Assembly: GCA_051294375.1 (NCBI GenBank)
Contig: CM119264.1
Span: 29,703,182-29,767,181 of the forward strand
Length of the DNA stretch: 64,000 nucleotides
DNA from: Paraspadella gotoi
Taxonomy: Eukaryota; Chaetognatha
Reading direction: 5' to 3'
A program made the translations under genes and the position numbers. Numbering within the stretch: position 1 is the stretch's first letter; the number at the start of each line of letters is the position of its first letter. Under the pieces are notes generated by a model. It searched no databases. It had not been told where the DNA came from and was given only the letters and a program-made list of their open reading frames with translations. Below, piece by piece: positions 37,576-48,071 of this stretch.

Positions 37576-38431
37576 TTGACGCTGCTTGTTTGTCGTTTTG
37601 TATTCATATTTTAAAGCTGGAAAAAAGAGCAAATGGTTGTCAAGAAACAATAGTAAAAATATTTTTTTAGTGGAAACAAGCTAAAGTCATCTTCAAGTCA
37701 GAGAAAGAAGATGATCAGAGCAGGAGAGAGGAGTTGAACAAGCCGAGACTCGGAAACGGGGAAGAAGTGTTGGTAGGTCAAGAAATGAGAGACGGCTGCG
37801 GCAGGAGGCGAGACGGCGGCAGACTAACAAGAAGGGATCTGTGCGCGCACCGGCGGAGGAGAGAGTGATGGATGGATTCGGCAAGCGCCGATCTCCGCGG
37901 GAGAGGCGCGGAAGACGGAAAGACAAAGTAGATATAAGAAAGAAGGAGGGATTTGCAATGTCATTTATGGAATTGGGATGACGAGGATGAGAAGTGCACT
38001 ATCGAAGAGCGGGAGGAAAGCAAGAAGGATGTTATTCGATTGTGGGAAACGGGAATCGACGAAACGGAAAGAAGGATGTTATTTGTGAGTTTAGGATCGG
38101 AAGAATGAAGACGGAGGAAAGAAGGATGTAATTCGGATGATGCTTAATGTCAGATTTAAGCGAATCGAAGACGGAAAAGGATGTAGTATTGAAACGGAAA
38201 CGAGTCTTATAAGAGAAGGCGGCCAACGGGCGGAGGTCGAGAAAAACTGGGAAGATGTCTGACGAGTTTCTGTTTCTGTATCAAATCGGTGTTGTGAGGG
38301 CTTGAGAAACTGTGAAATCCTCGATCAGTGAAAATTATCACAGATTAAAATATTATAATAAATGTTTCTTTGTTAGGTATATTTTTAGACAATCATTTTG
38401 TATTGGAATATTAGAGACTTTGGTCTACTCA

Positions 38432-38436
38432 GTTCT

Positions 38437-38476
<40 letters not shown>

Positions 38477-38690
38477 CTCTCTCTCTCTTCTCTTCTCTCT
38501 CTCCCCTCTCTTCACTCTGCTTCTCGCGATCCACGTCTGCGGACGTGAGAAAGAAAATCCCATCATCGGACCGAAAAAAAGCGGACTTGCCCTTCCAAAT
38601 CACGAGGACGGAGAGTCTGCTTCTCTCCTCTCTCTCCTCTCTCTCTCGTCTCTCTCTCTTCGTCTATCTCTCTCTCATCTGCTCTTCGCT
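38432..38690. repeat. CT tracts
   Basis: Two CT-rich blocks (38,440-38,515 and 38,620-38,685) separated by a short unique segment. The opposing Ser/Leu and Arg/Glu frames are repeat artefacts. Confidence 0.85.
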
Positions 38691-39034
38691 TCCCTTGCTC
38701 CGCCCCTGTTGCTTGCGTGTCAAACAAATGATGTGACTTTCGACAAAAACTTGGGATGAGCTGTTGCGGCATAGGAGGAGGGGAGGAGAGGAAGAGGAGG
38801 AAGACTATTGGAATTAGCTTTGATTAGTTCATATTAGGGGATGAATCGTCGAAAAGAGAGGATTCCCTAAGGAGGGAGGGGGGGGGGGTATTCGGACAGG
38901 GGTGGCGGAAACGTGCTTGAGGTAAGTTCTCTTTTTTTTCATGATCATTTGACGGACGAGGAGCCCCCTAGGTGGCGTCTATTCTAGTTAAAGTCGAGCG
39001 TCGCACAAAAAGTTTCGCTTACTGTCTTTTGAAA

Positions 39035-39232
39035 CGTTGTGCCTTGTGACGGCGTAAGTGGCGTTTGTGCGGTTGTGGCGTAGTGGCGTTGTGCGCGAAG
39101 GTAGTGGCCTTGTGGCTAGTGCGTTGTGCGGAGGTAAGTGGCTTTGTGGCCGTAGTGACCTTTTGCGCAGGGTGGTAGTGGCGTTGTGGCGTAGTGGCGT
39201 TGTGCGGTAGTGGCGTTTTGTGGCACGCTTTG
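39035..39232 (+). repeat. GTAGTGGCGTTGTGC minisatellite
   Basis: Imperfect units of about 12-25 bp built on GTGGCGTTGTG and GTAGTGGC, with variable spacing. It lies in otherwise gene-free DNA (38,760-39,570). Confidence 0.75.
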
Positions 39233-39574
39233 ACACTTGACGGTTTCTATCGCCGACAAAACTTTTATGGCGGTCTTCATCGGGGGGGAACTCATTAGTT
39301 ACCGGGCGTCGATATTTTTAAAGTTGTAAATATCCTCCTTTGTTTATTTCTATATAATAATGAAAAAATATTAATGCATGAAGTTTATTATAGTACAGTT
39401 ATACAGGTATAATATAAATGATAAACTTTATATCTTTTCTTCTGGCTTTCAATTCTCTCTTTCATTACTTTCTCGCTTTTGGAAACTATTAATGGATGAG
39501 GAACGGAAGTCACAGACCATAGAATCCTCGTCCAAGGTAAATTGTTACAATTTACAAATTACGTGGGGTTAATA

Positions 39575-39690
39575 TATATTTCTTGTAAGAGTAGATGGAG
39601 GCCTTAACTACCAAAGCCTGTCGAAAGTCAGGCGGCAAGTAGACTTATTTATTTAATGGATAGTTTATGTTTGTTTTGTCCAATTTCGTT
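39575..39690 (+). mobile_element. Degraded arm of the first foldback family
   Basis: The order TTCTTGTAAGAG, GATGGAGGCCTTAA, AAAGCCTGTCGAAAGTCAG, TTATTTATTTAATGGATA and a degenerate GTCCAATTTCGTTTCAT matches the right arm of the element at 8,916-9,707, with many substitutions. No partner arm was found nearby, so it is a solo remnant. Confidence 0.6.
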
Positions 39691-39909
39691 TCATTAATTA
39701 GTTTTATTATGCTATTCATGTCATTTTTGTTTTTAAATTTATAATTGAACTGCTTTCTTGTTCCCCGTCGACGGCTGAAAGGAATCTGCGTGGCGGGAAT
39801 GAAAAAAAGGAAGTTGACCCACAATAGAAATGATGATACCGGACAACAAAATACAACTACAACGCAACAACAACTAAAGAAAACGACTAAAAAGTTGCCT
39901 CGTCGCTTT

Positions 39910-39910
39910 A

Positions 39911-39989
<79 letters not shown>

Positions 39990-39990
39990 A
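39910..39990. repeat. (CT)n tract
   Basis: Nearly pure CT microsatellite. Flanks to 40,260 show no gene. Confidence 0.95.
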
Positions 39991-40262
39991 CTACCCCTCC
40001 CCGCGGCTTTTTCACCAAGATGGAATCATCGGATCGTAAAGACGTAAAGAGGGCGATGTGAATACAATCCGGAATTTCCCACCGGTGTTGTTTGTTGCTG
40101 TTGTTGTTGTTTTTCGCGCCGAAAGAGGGTCTGATTGGATTTTTGGTTGAGACGTAGAATCTACGCGGCCAAGATTTATTCGTTTTTGTTCTTTGTTGGT
40201 TTCGTCTCTGTTTCGTTTGTAGGAGTTCTCACTTTAGGTCGGTAGCAGGATCTGGACTTAAT

Positions 40263-40600
40263 NNNNNNNNNNNNNNNNNNNNNNNNNCTCCATGGCGGGG
40301 ATTTTTCGAGCGACCGAATCGGAGTCAATCTTCTCATTTGCATTTAGATGCGAAAAGAAAGAGAAAAGAAAAGAAAAGAAAAGAAAAGAAAAGAAAAGAA
40401 AAGAAAAGAAAAGAAAAGAAAAGAAAAGAAAAGAAAAGAAAAGAAAAGAAAAACAAAGAAAAACAAAGATAAGAGAGGAAAGAAAGGAAAATAAAATAAA
40501 AAGAGTGGAAAGAAAAAGAGAGAAAAGAAAAGAAAATACAAGAAAAAGAGAAGAAGAAAAGAAAAGAAAAAGAGAGAAAAAGAGAGAAAAGAAAAGAATT
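40263..40600. repeat. 25-N gap then (AAAAG)n array
   Basis: The gap at 40,263-40,287 is followed by about 100 bp of near-perfect AAAAG pentanucleotide and a further purine-rich 150 bp. The long Lys/Glu/Arg and Phe/Leu/Ser frames are artefacts. Confidence 0.95.
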
Positions 40601-41001
40601 TCAATCACAGCCATAGTATAGTATTAGTAACTATTTGATTATCACATTTAGTGGATAATTTTTTTAGAAAAAGGACAGAAAAGGACAACTCCAAAAATTC
40701 GCTACAATTTCGTTACAATATGCAATCAAATCTCAAGGTCGTTGGTTCTTTGCCGAAAGATTTCCAATTTTTCCGCGTGACGCGTTTCTCACCCGACCGT
40801 GATCGCCATCTGTATTGGCGATGGGAAGGATTCGTGAATTCACAGTTTTCATTCCTTCTTTCGATTCCATCACTCCTCACTCTTATATCCTACATTTTTA
40901 TTACTACTGCGGTACTGCCACTATCACAACTTTCTCTCTTCTCGATACAAAAAGAATTTAATACAAAACCAAACTATCGCACACCTCCGCTGTCCTCCGC
41001 C

Positions 41002-41815
41002 CCCTATCTCTCTGTCTCTATCTCTCTCTGTCTATATCTCTCTCTGTCTCTATCTCTCTTTCTCTCTCTCCCCACTCCCCTTATCTCTNNNNNNNNNNNN
41101 NNNNNNNNNNNNNNNNNNNNNNNNNNNNNNNNNNNNNNNNNNNNNNNNNNNNNNNNNNNNNNNNNNNNNNNNNNNNNNNNNNNNNNNNNNNNNNNNNNNN
41201 NNNNNNNNNNNNNNNNNNNNNNNNNNNNNNNNNNNNNNNNNNNNNNNNNNNNNNNNNNNNNNNNNNNNNNNNNNNNNNNNNNNNNNNNNNNNNNNNNNNN
41301 NNNNNNNNNNNNNNNNNNNNNNNNNNNNNNNNNNNNNNNNNNNNNNNNNNNNNNNNNNNNNNNNNNNNNNNNNNNNNNNNNNNNNNNNNNNNNNNNNNNN
41401 NNNNNNNNNNNNNNNNNNNNNNNNNNNNNNNNNNNNNNNNNNNNNNNNNNNNNNNNNNNNNNNNNNNNNNNNNNNNNNNNNNNNNNNNNNNNNNNNNNNN
41501 NNNNNNNNNNNNNNNNNNNNNNNNNNNNNNNNNNNNNNNNNNNNNNNNNNNNNNNNNNNNNNNNNNNNNNNNNNNNNNNNNNNNNNNNNNNNNNNNNNNN
41601 NNNNNNNNNNNNNNNNNNNNNNNNNNNNNNNNNNNNNNNNNNNNNNNNNNNNNNNNNNNNNNNNNNNNNNNNNNNNNNNNNNNNNNNNNNNNNNNNNNNN
41701 NNNNNNNNNNNNNNNNNNNNNNNNNNNNNNNNNNNNNNNNNNNNNNNNNNNNNNNNNNTCTGTCTCTGTCTCTCTGACTCTCTCACTATTCCCTCCTCTC
41801 TGTCTCGCTTTGCCA
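41002..41815. repeat. CT/GTCT tracts around a 670-N gap
   Basis: CTCTGTCT-type repeats sit on both sides of the gap at 41,089-41,758. A 395-codon frame spanning the gap exists only because N is read as unknown residue. Unique sequence at 40,620-41,000 has no recognised domain. Confidence 0.9.
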
Positions 41816-42056
41816 TTCTCATAATATACGTAATTTAAGAAGGGAGATTTAAAAGGACAAAAGCATGGGGAGAGATTTAAGGAGGGAAGATTTGAGAAAG
41901 ATTTAGGGGGAAGATTTAGGGGAGGAAGGATATAAGGAGGAAGGATTAAAGGAGGAAGGAGAGCAGCGAATGAAAACCGGGGATTTTGTGTGGAGACGAA
42001 AATGCAAACGAATTTCTCACCGAAATTGGATGAAAGTGAGTCAACTACTTCATTAT

Positions 42057-42168
<112 letters not shown>

Positions 42169-42251
42169 AACTTAACAATAGATGAAAAAAAGTATCACTA
42201 GCAATTGAAAATATCGTCATTTCTAATGTCTTTATTATAATCGTCAGGACA

Positions 42252-42362
42252 GTCGTCGTCGTCGTCGTCTTCATCGTCCTCATCATCATCGTCGTCCTCA
42301 TCGTCGTCGTCGTCATCCTCATCGTCGTCGTCGTCGTCCTCATCGTCGTCATCGTTCTCATC
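42252..42362. repeat. (CGT/CAT)n array
   Basis: CGTCGT blocks alternate with CCTCAT. It is the complement-strand form of the GAC arrays. Confidence 0.9.
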
Positions 42363-42444
42363 TCTCATTGCTCTTTTGTCTTAAATCGTCGTAAGTGAAT
42401 TGATCTTTGAAAGACAGATGGCGATTTAAGTCAACAAGTGGCCT

Positions 42445-42481
42445 CGTGTCGATGACGACGATGACGACGACGACGACGAAG
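42445..42481. repeat. (GAC)n array
   Basis: GACGAC with GAT variants. Further arrays lie at about 42,565-42,585, 42,830-42,860, 43,064-43,081 and 43,229-43,256. Confidence 0.85.
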
Positions 42482-42644
42482 ATAATGAAAACTCCGCTCA
42501 CTTCGATGAGATAATGATTTTTCGGGGAATCATAAGCGATAATGATGAAAGCCTCGTGGGCGAACGACGACGACGACGACGACGAATAAGAATAATGAAT
42601 CTCACGTTTTTAATCTTCAAGAGAGAAATGATTAGCAGGTAAGC

Positions 42645-42709
<65 letters not shown>

Positions 42710-42719
42710 CGATGACGAT
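42645..42719. repeat. (GAT)n array
   Basis: A pure ATG/GAT trinucleotide run, giving a poly-Ile artefact frame on the minus strand. Confidence 0.95.
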
Positions 42720-43820
42720 TATGATAACGAAATTCATTAATATAGTCCACTGGACAATTTTTTAGTGAATGATATTGTTAAGTGATAACTTTATGAGAGT
42801 TTCACAGAAACCTCACTCATAAATCTAAACGCGACGACGACGACGACGACGACGACGACGGCGCCATCTAACAAAACAGCGACATCTAGTCTCGGCGTCT
42901 CAATTGACCACGACGCCAACGACGCCGCATCGACGTCAACGTCAACTTCGGCGTCGTTTGTCTTCGTTTGGCGCCCGACTTCCGACGCGTCGCGCCATCA
43001 ACGTGTGCGAACGTGGGTGGCGTCCGAACGAGAGGGCGCTGTCGTTTTAATTGACGCCAAATCGTCGTCGTCGTCGTCGTTTGAGAAATGAAGATTCGCA
43101 ATTATTAAATCGGCGCCTGTCGCGAGATCAAAACGAGGCTCACAGGACGAGCAGACGTCGCTATGGCAACGAAGTCGCGAAACTTTCCCAGCGACGAGGA
43201 TGAAAATGACTGAAGACTAAGGCGGTTGAAGACGACGACGACGACGACGACGACGAAGATGACGATAACCACGACGTATTAAGCGAGGACAACAAACGCC
43301 TACGCAAGAAATATTTAAATAACAATTAGGCCAAAGATTAAAACAAAAGTTTATTTGCATTTAGTGCAAACTTCAACGACGTTAGGTCTTTCGGTTGATT
43401 TGCAATCGCAAATCAATTGCAGTTTGCACAAGTTGGCAGCTGATCAGAAAAATATATGGAATGGTCTTTTCATANNNNNNNNNNNNNNNNNNNNNNNNNN
43501 NNNNNNNNNNNNNNNNNNNNNNNNNNNNNNNNNNNNNNNNNNNNNNNNNNNNNNNNNNNNNNNNNNNNNNNNNNNNNNNNNNNNNNNNNNNNNNNNNNNN
43601 NNNNNNNNNNNNNNNNNNNNNNNNNNNNNNNNNNNNNNNNNNNNNNNNNNNNNNNNNNNNNNNNNNNNNNNNNNNNNNNNNNNNNNNNNNNNNNNNNNNN
43701 NNNNNNNNNNNNNNNNNNNNNNNNNNNNNNNNNNNNNNNNNNNNNNNNNNNNNNNNNNNNNNNNNNNNNNNNNNNNNNNNNNNNNNNNNNNNNNNNNNNN
43801 NNNNNNNNNNNNNNNNNNNN

Positions 43821-43857
43821 GAATGGATAATTTTTGTATTGGTTGTACCAATTTCAT
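43821..43857 (+). mobile_element. Terminal piece of the first foldback family beside a gap
   Basis: GAATGGATAATTTTTGTATT followed by GGTTGTACCAATTTCAT matches the right terminus of the element at 8,916-9,707. The rest is hidden in the 346-N gap at 43,475-43,820. Confidence 0.7.
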
Positions 43858-44099
43858 AAAGAAACGCGTAGGAAACTAAATCTCAGATTTAATCAAAACT
43901 TGAAAACTGAAAAAAATTTAAATTAAATTCCTGCGACTCGATTTTGGCACTGAAAAGGGGTTTCGTACATACATTGCGTTCCTTGTTTCTGTCCCCCTGC
44001 CCAGCATAAGAAAAAACCTTTTTCCTCCTCTACGCAACTGCTGTCTCTCTGGTCTCCATCCATTTCCCTGTATTCTCTCCCCTCCTTTCCTTTCTCTCT

Positions 44100-44392
44100 T
44101 TCTCTCTCTCTCTCCTCTCTCCTCTCTCTCTCTCTCTTCTCGTTCCTCTCTCTCTGCCCCTTCATCATTCTCCCTCTCTCGTCTTAATCACTTTGTACGT
44201 TAGCCGCTGTTGGAGTTCCTCCTCCTTCCTTCGCTCAAATTCTCATTAGGCAGCGACATTCTGGATCCCGCCTCTTTTACTCAGACGACAAAACAGGGCC
44301 GAGAGGAGAGGTCCTCTCTCTCTCTGCGTCTCCTCTGACGATTCCTCCTCTCTTCTCGCTCTCATCTCTCTCTCTCTCTCTCTCTCTCTAAT
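44100..44392. repeat. CT-rich tracts
   Basis: Three CT-rich blocks (44,100-44,160, 44,310-44,340 and 44,360-44,390). They lie downstream of the P450 stop codon on its strand. No gene seen. Confidence 0.8.
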
Positions 44393-44654
44393 TGAATATT
44401 CAATAACGTGCGGAATTCCATGACGATGCCTGACTTATAGCTATTATTATTAATATCATTACGCTTCTTAGCTTAAAAAAAGGCGCCAAAATTAGATCCA
44501 TTCACGTCGTGATCCAATGACAAAAATGTTCCGAAATACAAAAAGGAATATTACAAGATTAACGGACTTAAAATGGCCACTACAAAAATTTAAAATCTAC
44601 TACAAAGACAAACATACAAACAACATTGATCTTCTCGGCCTTTTCCTAGTTTTG

Positions 44655-44823
44655 CTACGCTCTGCTGGCGACGGTGACGCTAAAGGGGCGTGGCACGTTG
44701 ATGAGGACGATCTCTCCCTTCCGTTCGGGCAGAGGACCCGAGGGGCGGAAGTCGAGTCTCTGAAGAAGACGAGTTGTGAAGAGGAATTGTTCCATCGTCG
44801 CGAGACGTTCGCCCATGCAGTGT
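44655..44823 (-). CDS. P450 terminal exon with heme-binding cysteine (copy A only)
   Basis: The acceptor TTTCTCCAAG precedes A|CAC TGC ATG. The split Arg codon is completed by the AG at the end of the previous exon, giving RHCMGE with the axial heme Cys. 55 residues and a TAG stop follow, including MEQFLFTTRLLQRLDF (L-helix) and VPRPFSVTV near the end, as in CYP2-clan C termini. This exon is intact and has no partner beside copy B. Confidence 0.9.
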
Positions 44824-47800
44824 CTTGGAGAAAGGAAAGAGTGGATCGATCAATCAATATATCAATAAATCTATAAATCAATTCATCTATCAATCAATAA
44901 ATGCTTCAATCAATTAATCAAATCTTAAATTCTATCTCGATACATTAAAGAAATCAATTAATAGATCAGGTTTTTAATCAATCAATCAGTTAATCGTAAA
45001 ACTAAATATTTATCGGCAAATTAATCGATTCTCCTTTCAAATCGAAAATCGGTCACATGGAATCAATCAACCAATGAATGAATCTAAACTGAATCCAATC
45101 AGATCAACGTCATGGTTTCCACTCTCAAACGTTATGGTTTCCACTCTCAAACCTGTTTCCGTAACCGAATGGGATCAAGTTTTTACTCTTTTCATATTTT
45201 CCTTCTTCGTTCAAAAATCTTTGGGGTTTGAATTCGTCGACGTCTTCGCCCCAGACGTCGGGGTTTTTGTGACAAGCGTGAAGACACATTGCGATTATTT
45301 TTGTTCAATTCGTTGCATCTGGGATCATTTTTCGTTATTTTTTTATAATAATTATTAATTTTAATTATATCGAAATTTCAAAATACGACACAATTAATCC
45401 TTCTCTCTACGCCGATTAGAGGTTCCGGACGATGAGCGGCTCTTTTTTTCAAAATGAGCTTGAAAATATAACTTTCAAATCAAGAGAGGAAAACATGTTT
45501 GAAAAAAAGCTGCTTGAAGGCCAAGCGCAAACCAGGTGACCGACAGAAACAACAAAACTTTGGTGACCAAAGTACAGATAAAAATTTCATCTCCAAGCGC
45601 TGTGTAAACATCGCAGGAGTATCAAGCCACCAGAATCAAATCGGATCGGAGGCTCGGGCGATCTCCGCAGGAAATGGAATCGCAGAATCCTGCTCGGTCA
45701 AGCTTGAAATCGCGAATCGACCAATCTAGCTTGCAGAATCATTGGAACTGAAAAATCCTCCCCGTGGTCGCCGATCCTGTAATTCTAAATAGACCCTAGC
45801 TTGTTCTTAGTTTTCAGTAGTCAATGATCAAAGACTCCTCCCCTGCCTCACGCGTCACCTTTTATTCCTCAGAATAAATCTCAGCTGAAATTGATAAATA
45901 TCCTCAACAATACACGTTGATAGTGAATAGTAAATAGTGAATAGTTGATAGTGAAAAACTTCTACTAACCCTTCACATCTGACCGTGTAATCCCTCTGAA
46001 TCTTTGCGACTCTTGCCACGCATCTGTGAGGCAGAGAGATTGCGTCACGTTGGAGAGACGCCAGTCTTCGTCCATGAATGCGCGAAGGTAATGGGAAGTT
46101 TGGGTAAGTGAGTCATAGAGGGAACGCGTCCCGAGCTAGAAAGGTGCATGGTCAGTTTGGCTTGGACTGGAAGGTTAAAAAAAAACAATGGTCAACCGGT
46201 CATTCTCTATTTGATTAAAGCAGTTAGGCTTAAAGATTGTAGTTAAATGTAAAAATTTAAGAACTTGTCGGTCAAATATATGTCAAGCAGAGTTAGAATA
46301 AAGCGAATTAAAATTTAACAACTTTATAATTTTTTATTAAATTAAATATGTAAGATATAGATTAGGAGGAAAAAAAAGTGACTTTGTTAAATTGGTTAAA
46401 ATCTATTATATTTCCGAAGAAAACTAACGAGATTTTAAAATGTAAGATGTTTAATATATTAATTAAGATTTGTGAGATTTAGATAAGGATTTACTGACCA
46501 ATTCTTCATTAATCTCGCGACGAAGTTTATCGCCCGATTCAGGATGATGAAAGAGCCAAACGATCGTCCAGCTCATCAATAGATGACGTCGTGTCAGTTC
46601 CCGCCTATAAAGATTCAGAGCATCGGGAGTAGATATTAGTATAAGTTTAAACAAGCCCGCAATTTATCTCTTGTTTCAATAAAGTAGATTCTGCTTATAT
46701 TGAATTTTTTTGTCCTTATTCTAACTAAAATTAATTTGATCCCTTAAAACTTTGTCAATTAGTAGGCATTTGCAAAAATATTAGACGCAGTTACGTCGAT
46801 ACAATCATGTAATCAAAAGGTGCCAAATGACAATGGCAAAACAAATTAAATGCCACTCCATTTATATACCTATAGATATTCTTAAATATTTTTTTTTCAC
46901 TTTCATTATTCTCTGGGATGATATTTCTAACACTATATATATTGGCAGACACTAAATTTACAATTTGTTCGCCTTAATCACTCTATTATATCATAAATTA
47001 ATTAATTATAATTAAATCATTTTTTCTCACTGAAAAAATCATTGATGGAGAGCATTCATTTCTCTTCCTGGAGAATGTTCTTCCCCGGATGGTTCTTCCC
47101 GTGATTCTTTCCCGTATGAAAGCGTCGATGAAGCAGTGGTTCGTGCGGCTCGTCCAGCGTCTCTTCGCTTGAGTTTCACAGATTCTCTCACGTGATTCCG
47201 AATCACGTTCACGGCTTCCCAGATTTTCTTCGCTTTGGGTGTTTTGTACCAGTGAACCAACCTTGAGAAAGAATGTATTTAATGATGTTTAATCTGTATC
47301 ATACAGGAGTACATTGCTTAAAATCTTAAATTTCACAGTTGAATTCACACCATGGAGTGAACAAATACAGAGGTTCGGTTCCCAGATCGAACATCGCCAA
47401 ACCAGCGACGAAAATGGCTTCGTGAAGCTCGGATTTCTGGTTAATCTCCGTTCGTTCGTCAAAAACCTTGAAATTGATATAAAATTCTACTTTGAATAGC
47501 ATTAAACCGTTATAATCAGTACTGTCACACCGACCATTTTAGAGATGACGTTTGACACAGCGACTCGAATGAGGTCCATGGGTTGGAAAGGTTCCTTCAG
47601 GGACAACATGGCTTCCACGAGGGCGTCCGCTTCTTGAAGGATCTGGACGGAAGGTTTGATAATTGAGTCTCCTAAAAACCGCTACGAACTAATTTTTTGA
47701 ATAAATCAGGTGTTAATTTTCCTTCAATTTATTTTATTTTTTTATTTAATTTAAAAAACGAAAACTTCGTTTACTCAATGGCCCTGTGTTCTGGCCCTGG

Positions 47801-48061
47801 TCCTGGTCTAATTAATAAATAAAATATCATTTTTTCCATTGCCTGCCTTATTTTGGTTTTTCCCTCTCCTACTTTAAACTAAAAATCGTTTTTTAACGTA
47901 TCAAACGGACAATTTAATTAATTAACTTAATTAATTTATTAAATAAACATAATTCAATTATTTAAATCAAATTACTTTTGTCTCCATCGACATTTTTCCG
48001 AATCCGAATGAATTAAGGATCGAGATGGTGACTTTGTGAAGATTCTTCCAAGCGGGTGTCC
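44655..48061 (-). CDS. Cytochrome P450 (CYP2-clan-like), copy A, 5'-truncated
   Basis: Encodes a heme-thiolate monooxygenase that inserts oxygen into small lipophilic substrates using electrons from NADPH-P450 reductase; endoplasmic-reticulum location is inferred from the clan. Exons in transcription order: 48,061-47,976 (C-helix, WKNLHK), 47,642-47,531, 47,466-47,351, 47,261-47,031, 46,604-46,499 (I-helix, AGTDTTSS), 46,135-45,984 (K-helix EVLR, i.e. ExxR), 45,318-45,153 (FKPQRF, then IPFGYGN), 44,823-44,655 (heme ligand in RHCMGE, then a stop). Introns are GT/AG and phases fit. Damage: a 10-N gap inside the C-helix exon, one extra base in the I-helix exon near 46,580, a shift near the end of the 47,261-47,031 exon, and a damaged start of the 45,318 exon. 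Upstream exons are missing here but present in copy B. Confidence 0.85.
45153..45318 (-). CDS. P450 exon with the PERF-type motif (copy A)
   Basis: Encodes CHKNPDVWGEDVDEFKPQRF, then LNEEGKYEKSKNLIPFGYGN, ending at an AG|GT donor that pairs in phase with the heme exon. FKPQRF takes the place of the usual PERF box. The first ~20 bases are disturbed. Copy B suggests an IPHGMT start following the previous exon's GYT. Confidence 0.85.
45678..45765. repeat. Intronic segment shared with 48,072-48,160
   Basis: About 88 bp beginning AATCGCAGAATCC, in the P450 intron between the K-helix and PERF exons. A close copy starts directly after the 10-N gap. The equivalent intron of copy B (54,480-54,600) is diverged at this spot. 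Confidence 0.75.
45984..46135 (-). CDS. P450 K-helix exon (copy A)
   Basis: Contains SMTHLPKL and, after correction against copy B, FMDEVLRLSN (ExxR: Glu and Arg three apart) and LPHRCVEES, ending GYT at an ACG|GTCAGA donor. Copy A has several one-base indels here. Copy B is open throughout the equivalent stretch. Confidence 0.8.
46499..46604 (-). CDS. P450 I-helix exon (copy A, 1-base insertion)
   Basis: Starts AGTDTTSS, the oxygen-activation threonine motif, and continues MSWTIVWLFHHPESGDKL. It is 106 bp where 105 are expected. The extra A near 46,580 breaks the frame between the two motifs and is absent from copy B. Confidence 0.85.
47031..47261 (-). CDS. P450 G-helix to I-helix-start exon (copy A)
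   Basis: Begins by completing the TG|G Trp codon of the previous exon and reads LVHWYKTPKAKKIWEAVNVI, then a Lys/Arg- and Glu/Ser-rich linker. In copy A the frame slips before the end. The intended ending, seen in copy B, is MMLSINDFYQ directly joining AGTDTTSS of the next exon. Confidence 0.8.
47351..47466 (-). CDS. P450 F-helix exon (copy A)
   Basis: Reads INQKSELHEAIFVAGLAMFD, then LGTEPLYLFTPW, with the Trp split across a TG|GTGTGA donor. The first few bases are one off from the phase left by the previous exon, probably an indel. Confidence 0.75.
47531..47642 (-). CDS. P450 D/E-helix exon (copy A)
   Basis: Acceptor CGTCCAG. The exon is 112 bp and encodes ILQEADALVEAML, then DLIRVAVSNVISKMV, typical of CYP2-clan proteins. 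It ends G|GTGTGA in phase 1 and is fully open. Confidence 0.88.
47976..48061 (-). CDS. P450 C-helix exon (copy A, cut by gap)
   Basis: Encodes TPAWKNLHKVTISILNSFGF, then GKMSMETK; the WxxxH/R pattern of the C-helix contacts the heme propionate. The 5' edge is lost in the N gap at 48,062-48,071. Copy B supplies the missing start, GILLQDW. Confidence 0.85.
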
Positions 48062-48071
48062 NNNNNNNNNN
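48062..48071. other. 10-N gap inside a P450 exon
   Basis: The gap cuts the C-helix exon and joins it to sequence that belongs to a different intron of the same gene (match to 45,678-45,765). It is therefore a scaffold join rather than a small unread stretch. Confidence 0.8.

Noticed and set aside
40651-41838. 395-codon plus-strand open frame
   Set aside because: Most of it is the 670-N gap at 41,089-41,758. The flanks are CT repeat and sequence without a domain.
45074-45358. 94-codon plus-strand frame
   Set aside because: It is the opposite-strand shadow of the P450 PERF exon, whose minus-strand reading has family motifs and matching splice sites.
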